Shown here one piece after another: positions 1 to 11,980 of a DNA stretch of 64,000 nucleotides. The translations under genes and the position numbers were made by a program. The stretch spans positions 7,477,379 to 7,541,378 of the forward strand of contig NC_134439.1 of the NCBI RefSeq assembly GCF_030867145.1, written 5' to 3'. Each line of letters starts with the position of its first letter. The stretch's first letter is position 1. This DNA comes from Opisthocomus hoazin. Its lineage: Eukaryota > Chordata > Aves > Opisthocomiformes > Opisthocomidae. The notes under the pieces are model-generated. The model saw nothing but the letters and a program-made list of their open reading frames with translations, was not told the origin of the DNA and did no database searches.

Positions 1-1056
1 TCCCGGGAGCTGACGGTACCAGTAGATGAAATCTCCGGTTTGTATGTTGGGGTGTGAGCAGTTGATGCTGATGCCAGTGCCCTCGGTGGTCTCTGCTGAT
101 GGTTCCTGCTGCACCTGGGCTCTGGCCACAGTCACTGTCGAGAAAGAAGGAAAGACCAAAGATCATGAATGACAACCCAGCTCTGATGGCTCTTTTCCCA
201 GATAAATGGCTAGGAAGACTGGCAATGACACAGAGTCAGACTGGAATGGATGGAGACATGTGCCCATCAGCAGAGATTGATAGTGATCCCAGCCTGGGTG
301 TGTGGAGGGAGGGGAGAAAGCTGGGAGGGAAATGGAAATTGATGCAGGCAGAGACAGAATGAGAGTCAGGTGCATGATAGATGGATGGATGGATGGATGG
401 AGGGATGGATGGATGGATGGATGAAGAGAGGGAGAGTAAAAAGGAGACGAGTATGTTACAGTGAAGGACGGAGTGCTGAGCTTAGAAGAGGGATAAATCC
501 TGAATGCACAGGAGGATGAATGGATGTACGGAATAACGGCATGCTGCAGGAAAGCAAACGTGATTACAGACATGAAGGATGCAGACAGAGAGATGACAGA
601 GGGCATCTTAGAAAGTAGGAAGAGGGGTTGGTGATGCCAGATGCATGGAGAGATGTCTCAAAAAATGGGTGGATGAATCAATAAAGAGCAAACAAGGAAG
701 GGAGGTGTCCCAGTGAAGGACAGAGATCTAAATTCAAGGCAATAAGCATCAAACTTACAAAAGAAGGAGAGGTTGCATGGAAAGGCAGGTGTACAGGCAA
801 GCAGGGTCGTACCGACAGAGGTGGCAGATACGTAAGAAGAGATAGAAGTGTCGGAGGGCTTGGGAAGGGTGATGAGACATGGCAGAGGGGCAGGGACGGG
901 GAAAGACACCCCGAAGATGGAGAGGGAAGAGCTCGTGCTGGGCTCCCTGGGGAGCAGCCCGGGCACAGCCCCGGCCCCCGCCCACCGCCGCCAGCCCCGC
1001 GCACCCAGCAGCACCGCGGCCAGCCCCGCCAGCCCCGCGCCCCGGCACCGCCGCAT
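1..1056 (-). CDS. TRAV: TCR alpha/delta V segment, first family, unit I (cut by left window edge)
   Basis: This encodes the variable domain of a T-cell receptor alpha or delta chain and is used after joining to a J segment. The leader exon is 1056-1005 (52 nt, phase 1), reading MRRCRGAGLAGLAAVLL, a short basic start followed by a hydrophobic signal peptide. The donor is GTGCGC. The intron is 135-1004. The V exon starts at 134 after a CGACAG acceptor and runs off the window. What remains reads AQVQQEPSAETTEGT, then the first cysteine in INCSHP, CDR1 around NIQTGDF, and WYRQLPG with the core tryptophan. The second cysteine and the recombination signal lie outside the window. It is almost identical to the unit IV segment at 53758-54962. 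Functionality cannot be judged from the fragment. The family is clear; alpha versus delta use is not. Confidence 0.85.
381..424. repeat. (GGAT)n microsatellite
   Basis: About ten copies of GGAT/TGGA with one GAGG interruption lie in the intron of the unit I V segment. A related, shorter and more decayed array sits at the matching place in unit IV (54297-54335). Confidence 0.9.
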
Positions 1057-1574
1057 CCCGCCGCTCCGCCGCCCGCGCCTCGCTGCCCCCCGCCAGCCCC
1101 GGCTCTCTGCTCCGCCCGCGCCGCCTCCTCTCCGCCGCCTCCTCCCCTCGCCGCCGCCGCCAGCTCCACCCCGGGGCTCAGCCCGGCGCCGGCGCCGCTC
1201 GGGCTCTCGCCCGGCCTCGCAGTGCTCGCTGGCTCTGCCCGGCCACGACTTGGTCTCCTGGGAAATGGACTCTCGCCGTCCGCCAGCGAGAATCAGCCTG
1301 CACAGAGCCAGCTGCAGTTGGGACAGCGGCAGGGCCTTGACCCAGGAGCTGGACCGGCTTCCCCGAGCTGTGCCTGAGCTCAGGGGCTGGAAGCAGCAGC
1401 CACTGATTCCCTGCGGATGGCAGTGAGGAGCCCGAGAGCCTTCAGCTGCCTGCGTGTGGTCCCAGCACAATGCCTAAAAGTTGTGTTGTGGTAAATGGGG
1501 TGTGAGGACAAATGCACCCATGGGTGTGCAGACATCAGGGAGGGCAGGGGAAAGAAGTCGGAATGACAGGGTGA

Positions 1575-2215
1575 GAATGTACGTGAGCAGGGAGCTCCCA
1601 AGGTCATCTAGATCATCTCCCTTCTCAGAATAGATCCCATTCGATCAGATTGCCCAAAGTCACATTCAGTCCAGCCTTGAACACCTCTGAGGTTGGAGAT
1701 TGCACAGCCTCGAGGAGAAACAGATTCCTTTCCTCACTGGTTTTTTTTTGGCCTGTTCATTAACTAGCACTCCCCATTTTCAAACAGCTGTTCATCGCCT
1801 CTACTCCTGTCACAGATTACTCCCACAGCCTAGTCCATCTTCTCGGTTTTCTCTGGACAGGTTGTTCGTGGACCTGCTGGGAACAACTTGTCTAATGGAG
1901 ATCAGTGCACTGTCTGTTCCCTGTCTGTGGCTGGGTGTCATCTCCAAACTTGCAGGAAGTGCCGTCCTTCCCATTAAATATGGTGTTTATGGAAACATAA
2001 AAGACTGTTGGTCCTACTGCTGATCCCTGAGACACCCCACTGGTAAGTGTCTTGGGCTTTGCACCACTTGGAACAACTCTTTGAGCCTGGTAGTCCAGCC
2101 AATTTTCCAGCCACCTTAGCACCCTCTTAATGAACCCATTCATCTCCAATTTGGTCATAAAGGAAGTTCGAGGGAGGCTGTCAATGGCACTGCTAACCTC
2201 CAGGTACACACATCC
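1575..2215 (-). mobile_element. CR1-like LINE fragment (reverse transcriptase part), unit I
   Basis: On the minus strand, 2209-1892 reads as a decayed CR1 reverse transcriptase. LRWLENWLDYQAQRVV, then GVSQGS and CKFGDDTQ, stand for the usual ENWLNG, GVPQGS and FADDTK blocks. The stretch 1590-1740 resembles the CR1 3' region (TCATCTAGATCATCTCCCTT). The same fragment is at 55480-56115 in unit IV, so it was present before those units separated. It is not a host gene. Confidence 0.65.
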
Positions 2216-2289
2216 GCTGCCCTTTGCTTGTCCACAGTGCCCGTTACCTTATGAGAAATGAGTGAGGTTTGCCCTCAACTGCAGTAGAC

Positions 2290-2735
2290 TCTGAGTTCAG
2301 CAGCAGCTCCATGGAGAATGGAAGCAGCCCAGGCTGAGCTCTCGCAGCAGAGATCCCTGGCCATGATGTCAGCAAAGCTCGGTAATAGAGAGAGGAGGTA
2401 AGGCTGGCTGCCCTGTGTCCAAGCTGGACCTTAGCTCAGGCAGTCCAATATCTGGGAGAGAAGATGGGCTTAGAAAATCTATCCAGTGTGCACAGTCCTT
2501 GTCGGAAAGAAGGTCTATACTGGACACATCTGTGGGACAGCAGCAGGCTGTGGAGGGTGTGGTCTCGAATCCAATTTCCTTCCCCTCCCAGGGACAGTTG
2601 CTGCGCACCCAGACAGAGATTCAGATGTGGGGCATGAAGTTCCTGGGGACTGAAGACAAAAGCACACATCAGTTCTTTCGCTTTCCTGTGCAAGCCACAG
2701 GGTCTGTCCTTTCCCTCACAGCACAGTGACATCAG
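2290..2735. repeat. Spacer block shared by all four units (copy I)
   Basis: This non-coding block starts near CAGCAGCTCCATGGAGA and includes the string GGGCTTAGAAAATCTATCCAGTGTGCAC (written here only as a landmark near 2467). Matching blocks lie at about 23580-24110, 38520-39070 and 56205-56640. It links the four units. No gene is seen in it or in 2735-3450. Confidence 0.6.
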
Positions 2736-3454
2736 GCTTTGTGGTCCTTTCTTTCAGTACCTGTTTGGTGCAAGGTCTCAGCCCCTGTCTGATGCAGCAC
2801 CAGGCCAATGGGCTGCACGAGTACATTTGGAATTGGGTTGGACATAGTAGTGGGCTCCGTCCCAGTACAGGCACCACCGACCCTGCATTGGAAGCAGATC
2901 CACTCAGGGGTGGTCAGCGCAAGGTGGGCAGGATTCCTGAAACTTTCTCCTGGCCCATAAAGCAATCCCCATCCTTCTGAAGTCTCTAGCCCTGGGGAGA
3001 GCAGCCGTATCCTGGCCTGGAAAGGCAGGGAAGGGGGACTGCCAGCCATCCTGAGACAAGCCCAGTATTGTCAGCATTGACCTAAACTAAGGATCCAAGT
3101 TGGAGTGAACCTGTTGTTGTTGTGGCCTGAAATTGGCAGCAGCGCAGTGTGAGCTTTGCAGTGGCACGAAAAGGAGGTCCCAGGAGGTAGGATCTGTATT
3201 TCAGTGCCTCCTAATGTTTGGAGACAAAGTGCAAGTGTGGATAGTAATGCCTTGGGAAGAAAATACGGAGTTTGAGCATTCACTTTCTATTTCTAAGGGA
3301 GTTTGCTCAGAAGTAATCAAACCAAGTAATCAGTTTGATCTTTGTATCTTTGTGTTCCTGCCTTGTCCAGGGGTTCTTGGCCACATTAGTGGATATAAAA
3401 AATCCTCCCAGAACAGCCTCTGCCCATTCCATGTCAGCAATGCCCTGGTACCTG

Positions 3455-3935
3455 TGGCAGGACTGAGGGCTGTCCAGCCGTACTTGGGCAGGAGGGTCTC
3501 TACTGCCTGCCTCCCTGGGCACAGCAGAAAGGTGCTGCTCCTGGCTGAGAGCTGCTGTCGTGGGGGCATCCAGCACTGCCACAACTCATGAAAGCTGTCA
3601 GCAGGAACAGGTCAGGTGCTGCAGCCTGGGGGCACGGCACTCCAAAACCACACTGAGTTGCCCATGAAAGGCCAGCAGCAGCTGTGGAAACAGTGACTGG
3701 GAGCACAGAGCAAGTAGGAGACACAGGTCAGTCCTGAAGGCAGTGCCCTGGGAGGGACTGGCAGGAGTGGACCTGCCTGAAGCAACACTGTGTGGGGTGG
3801 AAGTGCAGGCAGATGCTGCCCTCGGCACAGGCTTGGCACGGGCACCTCAGCCACGGGGAACCTGGTGCCCTGAAAACAAAGGGGAGGGTGATGTCAGAGC
3901 AACAGGGCATGGCAGGAGGTTTTAAAGATTGGTTA
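3455..3935 (-). pseudogene. Collapsed relic of a first-family V segment locus
   Basis: Bases 3459-3600 are a diverged copy of the sequence found 350-500 bases past the recombination signal in units III and IV (33440-33600 and 53262-53410; landmark GAGGGCTGTCC then GGCAGGAGGGTCTCT). Bases 3760-3935 are a diverged copy of the sequence upstream of the leader exon (35310-35470; landmark GCAGGAG..GGGGAGGG). In intact units these two flanks are about 1.7 kb apart with the V gene between. Here they are about 150 bases apart, with no leader and no V exon. This looks like an old V locus that lost its centre. The match was made by eye. Confidence 0.5.
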
Positions 3936-4509
3936 CATTACGGTAAAAAAGGTAATGTTTAACTGACTTACTGTTTTGACTGCACTTCACACGTGAAGAC
4001 CCTGCCCCTCCCTCTGCCCCTGCTGCAGCTTTTCCCCTGCCCCTGTCTCCGCAATGTCCTGCTCTTCCCCAGGTTTCCAGTCTGCTCAGGGAGATGCAAG
4101 GACAGAGAAGACAGATAGCCCTGGCATGGGCAGGCTGTGTGCCTTTGAGCAGAGGGACCCAAGCAGTCCTACCTTGCTCTGCAAGGCTTCCACAGCACAG
4201 GCCACATAGCAAACAGTTTCTTCTGACCATGGCCCCAGGGTGCCAAATTCTGCAGGTCCCAGGCAGGCCGGGAGTTTGAGAGCAAGGGAGAGGCTAGCTC
4301 TGGCTACTGTATGCCTGATTGAATTACCAGCAGTACAGACAGAGGTCCCTGCTCCTCTGGCCTGCAGAAGATTTCCCTGCATGTGGCAGCTGGAGGGTAT
4401 TTGGGCCTCTCCTCACATGCAATGAACCCTCAAGGCTGTCAGCCTCATAGCCATCAGGCACCATGGAGGGATCTGACAGGCTTGTGACAGCAAACTCTGT
4501 GTGTTAGGG
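3936..4509. other. Spacer, nothing recognised
   Basis: Short overlapping reading frames only. I see no gene, repeat array or mobile element that I can name. Confidence 0.4.
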
Positions 4510-4514
4510 ACTGC

Positions 4515-5395
4515 TGCGATTGTCTAGAGCTCAATGATTGTGATGAAAAGGTCCAGCGCTTATGGGTAAAGATGAGGGGGAAAGCCAAGAAGGCAGACAT
4601 CCTGCTGGGAGTCTGTTATAGACCACCCAACCAGGATGAAGAGGTAGATGAAGCATTCTACAAGCAGCTGGCAGAAGTCTCACAATCACTAGCCCTTGTT
4701 CTGGTGCAGTATTTTCACTTACCAGATGTCTGGCCCAGCCAGCATGGGTTCATGAAAAGCACATCCTGCTTGACCAACCTGATCTCCTTCTATGACCAGG
4801 TGACCCACCCACTGGATAAGGGAAAGGCTGTGGATATTATCTACCTGGACTTTAGGAAGGCCTTTGACACTGTTCCCCACAGCATCCTGCTGGAGAAACT
4901 ATCTGCTCACGGATTGGATGGGCGTACTCTTCACTGGGTAAAGATTTGCCTGAATGGCTGAGCCCAGTGAGTTGTGGTGAACAAGTCTAATGGGGAGCAG
5001 CTGAGGGAACTGGGATTGTTTAGTCTGGAGAAGAAGAGGCTGAGGGGAGACCTGATCACTCTCTACAGCTACCTGAAATGCGGATGTAGCAAGGAGGGTG
5101 TTGGTCTCTTCTCACAAGTAACTAGCGATAGGACGAGTGGAAATGGCCTCAAGTTGCATCAGTGGAGGTTTAGAATGGATATTAGGAAAAATGTCTTTAC
5201 TGCAAGAGTGGTCAGGCATTGGAACAGGCTGACCAGGGAAGTGGTGGAATCACCATCCCTGAAGGTGTTCAAAAAACATGTAGATATGGCACTTTAGGAC
5301 ATGGTTTAGTAGGCATGGTGGTGTTGGGTTGATGGGTGGAGTGGATGGTTCTAGAGGTCATTTCCAACCTTAATGATTCTATGATTCTATGAACT
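4515..5395 (+). mobile_element. CR1 LINE, internally deleted, with 3' end
   Basis: Frame 4572-4961 starts in the endonuclease domain (ILLGVCYRPPNQDEEVDEAF, then LALVLVQYFHLPDV in place of the usual GDFN). It jumps straight into reverse transcriptase (QHGFMKSTSCLTNLISFYD, then VDIIYLDFRKAFDTVPH). Frame 4974-5297 resumes in the C-terminal part of ORF2 ([18 protein letters not shown], then [18 protein letters not shown]). The element ends in ATGATTCTATGATTCTATG at about 5371-5391, the usual CR1 3' repeat. At least two internal deletions remove the catalytic centre, so it is dead. Confidence 0.9.
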
Positions 5396-6111
5396 CAATG
5401 TAGATACAGGTAGGCCAGTTGGCTAAGGGCCCCATCCAGGCACTGTTTGACCAGCCCCATGCTGATGTGCACCCGGTTGACCTCTCATCACCCAGGACAC
5501 CTGGTGGCAACATAGTTAAGAGTGTGGCTGCCACACGATGGCAGCTGTTTCCCCCACTGCAATTGAAATCATGCTCTTGGCTGGCCTCAAGTAATGTCAC
5601 AGCCTGGGAGCCTTGCATTCTGCTCCCCAGAGGCCAGGGCCTGCCACCAGCAGCTTGCTTACTTGCTCCAGCTGGGAGGGGAGTACCTCATGGCCTTGGC
5701 CAGAATACAGGAACCTACCAGGGTGTCATGGCTCCCAGAGTCTGTCATGCCCTGATGGTCGTGAAGATGGTCAGTGTTGTCTCTGAGGGGGAGAGGCATT
5801 TCCCAAACATCTCTGGGAGAAAGGAGGGGAGAGAAGTCACAGTGCCCAGAGCACACTCTCAACGTGCTTGCCTAAGAAGTGAGAGCTGCTCTGGAAAGAC
5901 CCATTGGGCAGTGCTGGAAATGTGCCTCCTGCAGGGATGGGCACAGGGGTTGCGCTGCACTGCAGCACGACCCTAGGGAGGATATGGGCAGAAGGCCATT
6001 GGGGTGATGGGGGAAAACTGAGTTCAGGGTCTCTGTCTGCTGGCCCTGAAAGAACCCCAAATTTCCTGCGGGCCAGGAGCAGGTGTTGCTCCTGTGCCCT
6101 GAGCTAAGCAT
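5396..6111. other. Spacer, nothing recognised
   Basis: A 185-codon frame (5419-5976, +) crosses it, but it resembles no family I know and has no splice or promoter context. I do not call it a gene. Confidence 0.35.
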
Positions 6112-6315
6112 TTCACAGCATCACAGAATTGCTGAGGATGGAAGGCACCTCTGGAGATACCCAGTCCAGTGCTCCTGCTCAAGCAGGCTCACATAGAGCA
6201 CGTTGTCTAGAACTATGTCCAGACAGGTTTTGACTGTCTCCACAGATGTAACTTCACAACCTCTCTAAACAACCTATTCCAATGTTTGACCACTACCACA
6301 GTGAGAAAGTTTTTC
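6112..6315 (-). mobile_element. CR1 3' fragment
   Basis: The plus strand reads TCACAGAATTGCTGAGGATGG, then text matching the reverse complement of the CR1 3' region, ending near GTGAGAAAGTTTTTCTT. The coding part is too short to translate usefully. Confidence 0.75.
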
Positions 6316-6464
6316 TTTGGGAGCTGAGGATGCAAAACAAGGAAGGGACACAGCAGTTGCTAATGCCCAGCAAGGGCTCTGCAGAGTGGGCAGAGCCCCT
6401 GTGCCCCCTTTCCAGCACTCTTCCCTCCCTGTAGAGTTTGCAGCTCGCAGGGTGTCTCAGTGGA

Positions 6465-6815
6465 CCCCTATAACTTGGAGACAGTCAAGCGGAGAGCTAC
6501 GAACATGATTAGTAGACTGGAGCACCTCTCCTCTGAGGAAAGGCTGCAGGATCTGGGCTTGTTTAGCCTGAAGCAGAGAAGGCTGAGAGGGGAATCTTAC
6601 ACATGCTTATAAATATCTTAAGGGTGGGTGTCAGGAGGATGGGGCCAGACTCTGTTCCAGTGGTGCCCAGTGACAGGACAAGGGGAAATGGGCACAAACT
6701 GAAGTATGTGGCACTTCGGGATATGGTTTACTAGGCATGATGGTGTTGGGTTGATGGTTGGACTTAAGGATCTTAGAGGTGTTGTCCAACCTATGATTCT
6801 ATGATTCCGTGATAG
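6465..6815 (+). mobile_element. CR1 3' fragment
   Basis: It contains the CR1 ORF2 tail (GAGGAAAGGCTGCAGGATCT, GGCTTGTTTAGCCTGAAG, GTGCCCAGTGACAGGACAAG), then a jump to a CR1 3' end with CTATGATTCTATGATTCCGTG at about 6792-6812. The jump near 6702 suggests a second, different CR1 tail was joined in. Confidence 0.85.
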
Positions 6816-6849
6816 GAATATTCATTTGAACACGAGTATGACCTTGTTT

Positions 6850-7040
6850 ACTTTGAGGGTGATGGAGCACTGGAAGAGGCTGCCCAGAGAAGTTGTAGAG
6901 TCTCCTTCTCTGGAGATATTCAAGCCCCGCCTGCAGGAGGTACTGTGAAACCTGCTCTGGGTGAACCTGATTTAGTAGGGGGGTTGAACTAGATGATCCT
7001 CAGAGGTCCCTTCCAACCCCTACCATTCTGTGATTCTGTA
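6850..7040 (+). mobile_element. CR1 3' fragment, the displaced end of the preceding copy
   Basis: The sequence GGGTGATGGAGCACTGGAAG through CCATTCTGTGATTCTGT is the next part of the CR1 tail that broke off at about 6702. It probably belongs to the same insertion, split by the 6703-6849 CR1 tail. Confidence 0.8.
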
Positions 7041-8940
7041 AAAACCCACAAGGGGGTAAAAACCCACTGTCCTCACAGTTGCTGATGGGAACTGGTTGTG
7101 GAGCAGGGCATGCTCAAGCCCCCACTGCAACCGGTCCAGAGGTGCCCTCTTCTGTCTACTGCTGGAAGGAGCCCTTTCTAGGGGATGGGCCATCTTCTGG
7201 GACACTCTGGGGATGCTGAGGGTTCCCTCTCTGCCATGCTGTGGGGAAGAAGAAAGGAACTGTGGTGTGGGCATGGTGGGGTGCATGTGAGTGCTGCCAG
7301 AGCAGGGAGGCAGCAGGGCTGAGGGAGCTGGCTTAGGGACAGGGTGCAATAAATGTGGGTAGTGGTGTTTCCAGGAAAGGAAGTCTGCTGGGAAAGGGAG
7401 GCTGGGGCAGCCTGGAAACACTGCCAACAGTCAAATGGACTTGGCAGGAATCACACTCGAGGAGTCAGAGCAGGCGGCTGCACCTTCTCCAAATGTAAGA
7501 CTTCTTTTGGCAAATGCCAAAGACTTTTGCCAGAATGCTTGCTTTTAAGGAAAAGCTTCTCAGAGTGGAGCCCATGGGTGGCTTTGTCTGTGTAGTGTTG
7601 CCAGATAATGGTGGAGTTCCCCTCTCCTTCCCCATTCCTAGGGGCCCTGAACCTAGGTGTCCTGCATCTCAGCCAAGGACAAATGCCAGGGAACCGCTGC
7701 TTCCAGGCAATCTCCTGCTTGAGGTTTTGGAGAGGAGCTTATGCCACAGCCGGATTCCTATAGTGCTGCTGCTGGAGGGGATCCTTGGCTCTTTCCAGTG
7801 TTGGGGCTGTTTTCTGGTGCCATTGGCTCCAGCCCTGATGTTCACCACCTTCCTTCTCCCAGCCTCCCCAGGTGCTCATTCCTTTCTCCATAGCTCCTGG
7901 CTCTGGACAAGGGCCAATCCCAGGAGAGGTCTCCCCCATCTCCACAGAGCCAGCAGAATCCTGTAACTTCAAAGCTTTTAGTTGAGTCACGAGCAAGGGC
8001 AGTGGGAAACAGCTCAGTCCTTCGAGGCTGCTTGGAGGAAGCATGAAAAGAGTTGACCTGGGTTTGGGGGTCTCCTCAATGAGGCTGGAGTGCGGTGGCT
8101 CTGTCTGTGTCCCCTCAGACAACAAGGGGCTGAGACCATGTCAGTGCCTGGCACTGTTGTGGAGGGGTGTCACTACGGGCCTTAGGACTAGGAATGAGGT
8201 CAGGCTCAACTACGTACACACACATACTCACCTGCACTAACACATACCCAACACGCACAACGGTGCACAAATAGATACAGAGACATACAGAGACAATCAA
8301 ATGTGCACAAGGACTCAGACACGTGTGGCTGCGTGAAAGCACTCACATGCATGCAAAAAAATACACCTGTACAGGAACCATGATCTCACCAGAGGCACAC
8401 AGTTGCATGTACACACAAGCATACAAGCACTTAGATGTGCAGGCAGATAATCCAAGATGTGATAACAAGGGGCATGGAGACTAGGAATGGGCAAGACACA
8501 TGTCTGGAGTGAAGTTTCTGCTGGGGCAAGGAGACTAAAGGCATTTCTCCCTAAGTGTTTCAATGTTTGTCATCTTTGTTTCCCTATACCCAAGTCAGTA
8601 TTTCAGCATTTAAAGTTAAATTCCCCAAGTCAAGTCTATTTTGCCTGCAACAGTAGCTGGTGAGTGATTTCCCTGTCTTTACTTTCACCCACAAGTTTTC
8701 TTCCTCTGTGTGCATGCTGGGCTGCTAGCTGAGACCTACCCAGCACAAGCCCTGAGCCATATTCCCCAGGAGGGCACAACTGGCCCCAGGACCTGGGAGC
8801 CCATGAGAAGTCTGCTGCCCTGAGCCCTCTGAGCAGCTACCTCAGCATGCTGGTGGGCTGGCTTCTTGCTCAGAGTCTTTTTGTCACTTCTCTCAAGACA
8901 TTGTAACATTTTTGGCAAGGAAAGATGATGGAGCAACATG
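7041..8940. other. Spacer with a CA-rich stretch
   Basis: No gene is recognised. Bases 8210-8440 are rich in CA/ACACAT words, an old degenerate microsatellite. At 8943 the sequence again becomes alignable with unit IV (58986 onwards). Confidence 0.5.
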
Positions 8941-9134
8941 GTGGAGAGCGGCAGGTTGCAGATAATGTGAGAAGACTTCAGCTCTGGCAGTCAAGCCATA
9001 TCTGGCAGATACATCCTGTGGATCTTCATCTATAGATTTCTTGTCGTTTCTCTGGACCCATGACCCCAGACCTCCTAGAACATTCCACCAGCCCAGCAGA
9101 TACCTGCTGATAATAGTCCTGAACTGGCTTTGTA

Positions 9135-10010
9135 TTCAGCAGGGGAGGGACACACAGAAAGACAACTGAACCCTCTCCACTCACAGACATTCAAAACTGC
9201 TTCATCCTGCTATCTCCTCCACCCCCAGTCTGCAGAGTGTGGTGAGGAATGTGGGAGTGTGGATTGTGTTTCGTACTCAACAGTTCCTCTCTGCTGCTCC
9301 TTCCTCCTCACACTTCTCCCTTGCTCCAGCGTGAGCCCTTCCCATAGTCCACGTAGTTTCAAGACCTGAAGCAGTGCGAGTCCTGTGCACAGGCTGCAGT
9401 CCTTCAGGATAGGACTGCTCCAGTGTGGGTCCTCCATGGGCTGTAGTCTGGATTGCTGCTCCACCATGGCCTTTCCCAAAGGCTGCAGGGGAATCTCTGC
9501 ACTGTCGCCTGAAGCACCTCCACTATCCCCTTCTTCCCTGACCTCAGTGTCTGCAGGATTATATCTGACACTTTTCTTTTACTTCATCCCACACTTCCTG
9601 TGCAATCTCTTGTCCTTGCTTAAATAGGATTTCACAGAGGCAACACCAGTGTTGCTGATAGGCCCAGGTTTGGGCAGCATTGACTCCTTTTTGGAGCTGG
9701 CTGGAACTGGCTCTGTCAGGCACGGGGGCAGTGCCTGGACTCTTCTCACAGAGGACACATCTGCAACTTCCACACCACTATCAAAATCTTACTACATAAG
9801 TGTGGGTAAAATGGAGAATAAAGTAAATTTAGGTTAATAAAAGATTCAACAGAGAAACAGCTGTTCAGGCTTCAGTAAGTTGTAGATGCAACTTTGAATA
9901 ATCTTAAGAGAAATAATATGATTAGTCACACTTAAAGATTTGGAAAGAAATGCTCCACAAATACCACCATCTCATGTCCTTGGTAGATCCTTTTCATGTC
10001 TTCAGCGAGT
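9135..10010. mobile_element. Interspersed repeat, probably an LTR-element fragment
   Basis: The stretch 9290-9790 contains phrases of a common avian interspersed repeat, such as GCTCCAGTGTGGGTCCTCCA, CTGTAGTCTGGATTGCTG and GAGCTGGCTGGAACTGGCT. Unit IV lacks it: there the flanks (AGCCCAGCAGATAACTGC at about 59150 and CATCTGTATTTCACATT at about 59225) are almost adjacent. That makes 9135-10010 an insertion or replacement specific to unit I. Class and exact ends are uncertain. Confidence 0.5.
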
Positions 10011-10089
10011 TGAACAGATGGAGACAGTTATAGTCATTTCCATAATGCTATTATCATGGGATCCTAACTGCTGTATTTCACATTTTGCT

Positions 10090-10303
10090 CTTTGGTGTCT
10101 TTGACCTTCCAGGGCACTTTCCCCAAAAATTCTGTCTGGCAGATCCCCAAGGGGACAAAAATAATCTCTTATGAAGTGCAGGGTTACAGCTTTGCCTTCT
10201 GTTTTGCAAAGCCACTGCAAACTCCAGACACGAGACCTATCCCAGCTTTTCTCCAAAACCCCAACAAGATCATAGCTCTGCAAGTGTGCAAAGACTTTTA
10301 GGT
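10090..10303 (+). other. Conserved block with an open frame, unit I
   Basis: Frame 10092-10301 contains GTFPKNSVWQIPKGTK and FAFCFAKPLQTPDTR and matches unit IV (59187-59459) almost residue for residue, including the stop just after the last phenylalanine. I do not recognise the protein. It may simply be recently duplicated DNA about 2 kb upstream of a keratin gene, since the flanks are equally similar. Confidence 0.3.
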
Positions 10304-11829
10304 TGTCCTGCTTGTGTTCTGGCTCTTGTCTTTTGTGTGTCTGGGGTCAAGTTGGAAAGGCGAGTCGGTGAGTCAGTGAGTCAAGTTCAGGATGAGGTCT
10401 CCTCACAGTTTACAGGGTTCTGCAAAGCCCTGAAATCACCAGGTGTGTTCATAGAGATAAGGCACATCTCATGTCAAGCTGGGAAGTCACCCACATGTCA
10501 GGGTCCAAAGTGGGATCAGTGGTGTCCATGTCCAGACACAGGCACAAATGTGTCACCACTGGACCTGTAACTCCGGTTGGGGCCAAGCATTCAAACTTCA
10601 GATTGAAAGCTGCTCCCATGGGAAGGGAGTCAGTCCTGGCTGAAGCCACCCAGCAGCACTACCTGGGAATGGTCTTAGCAAGGCCAACAAAGGAAAGGGG
10701 GCAGCCCTCTGCTGAACTAACGCTCGGTTGGATCAGTCCTGCATCTCAAAGCTGAGCCACCTCTGCACCCCTGTTCCTTTAGTCCAATACCCATTTGGTG
10801 TGAGATCTTGGCCCTTGCCTGACTTAGCAACAGGCTGATGACATGTAGCAGCGCATCTGGCATTGACATGTGCATGAGGAGCCTGTGTCCCAGCCCAGTG
10901 ACCAGCAACACTGCACCCTAAGGGGCTCCACTCAGTGACACAGGTCTACATGAAGTGGGCAGGCTTGCTTGGCCTTTCTCCCTTCACAAAGCAAGAAATG
11001 ATGGGTGCAGGAGGCAGACACTGCATTTCATTGCTAGTTCTCAGTGAACCTCCGTACCAGGGTGAAGCCATAACCAGTCAGCTGTAGATTCCATTCATTA
11101 CATCAGGAGGAACCTGCTACTCTGTGTATCTTGTCAACACACCAAGGAAAAGTCTCCCTACTATGACCTGAACATGCCCTCTTGGAGGGTCACACAAGTA
11201 CAGACAGACACACATGTGCTCATGCACACCTGCACGGAATAATGCAAAAGTCTGTGTGCTCACATAAAGCCAGCCTAGAGTCCAGTACTTATACACATAA
11301 AAGCAGGAAAATATCAGCGAGAGTGGACTCTGCTGAGGAGATGCTGGGGACACACTGGCAGAACCAGACTCAAATGCCTCAGCGAAAAACCAGGCCCCAG
11401 ACATGCTCCTGGTGACCTACAGGGACTGCACAGGGAGGGAAAGAGCCCAATGAGCCCAGAAAAAATGTTCCCAAGAGCATTGTGAGTGTTGCAATAGGGT
11501 CCAACCCTCCCAGCAGAAGCCCACCTGCATGCAACAAGGAGCAACCTCCAGAGAGAGGTGGGAGGAGCAAGAGAAAAGGCATGTCCTCATACATGGGAGT
11601 CCTTGGGCATGTGGACGAGAAACAGGAGAGCGGTGTCTATTTCCTGAGAGCTTTGCCAAAAACAAGCCCACAGGAATGACCCAGGTGTACGTCACCTGCC
11701 CGCACAGGGTGCCACCAGCACTTGAGCTGAGTCTTCTGCCTGCGATGACGTCTTTCTGTCCTGGAAATTCAACAGACTCTCATTCTGGAAATTACAGAAG
11801 CCTTCCTATGGGGAAGCACGTGGCATCAG

Positions 11830-11980
11830 CCAGGAAATGAAAAGGCAGCAGTGCAGGAAACCAGGACACAGCCCATGCCATTAGCTGAGACACTCGGCAT
11901 TTGACGTGAACTTGTCAGAAAATTATTACTTCCCCAAAGGCTGCCTCTGGGCCTGAGGCAGTGCAGGACTACTATAAAAG
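11830..11980 (+). promoter_or_regulatory. Keratin gene I promoter
   Basis: The TATA box TATAAAAG is at 11973-11980, so transcription should start near 12003-12010. The 130 bases before it (including CTTGTCAGAAAATTATTAC) are nearly the same in unit IV and clearly related in units II and III. This points to a shared regulatory block of the feather keratin family. Confidence 0.8.

Noticed and set aside
163-606. 147-codon frame (-) with repeated His-Pro-Ser
   Set aside because: It crosses the GGAT microsatellite in the V intron.
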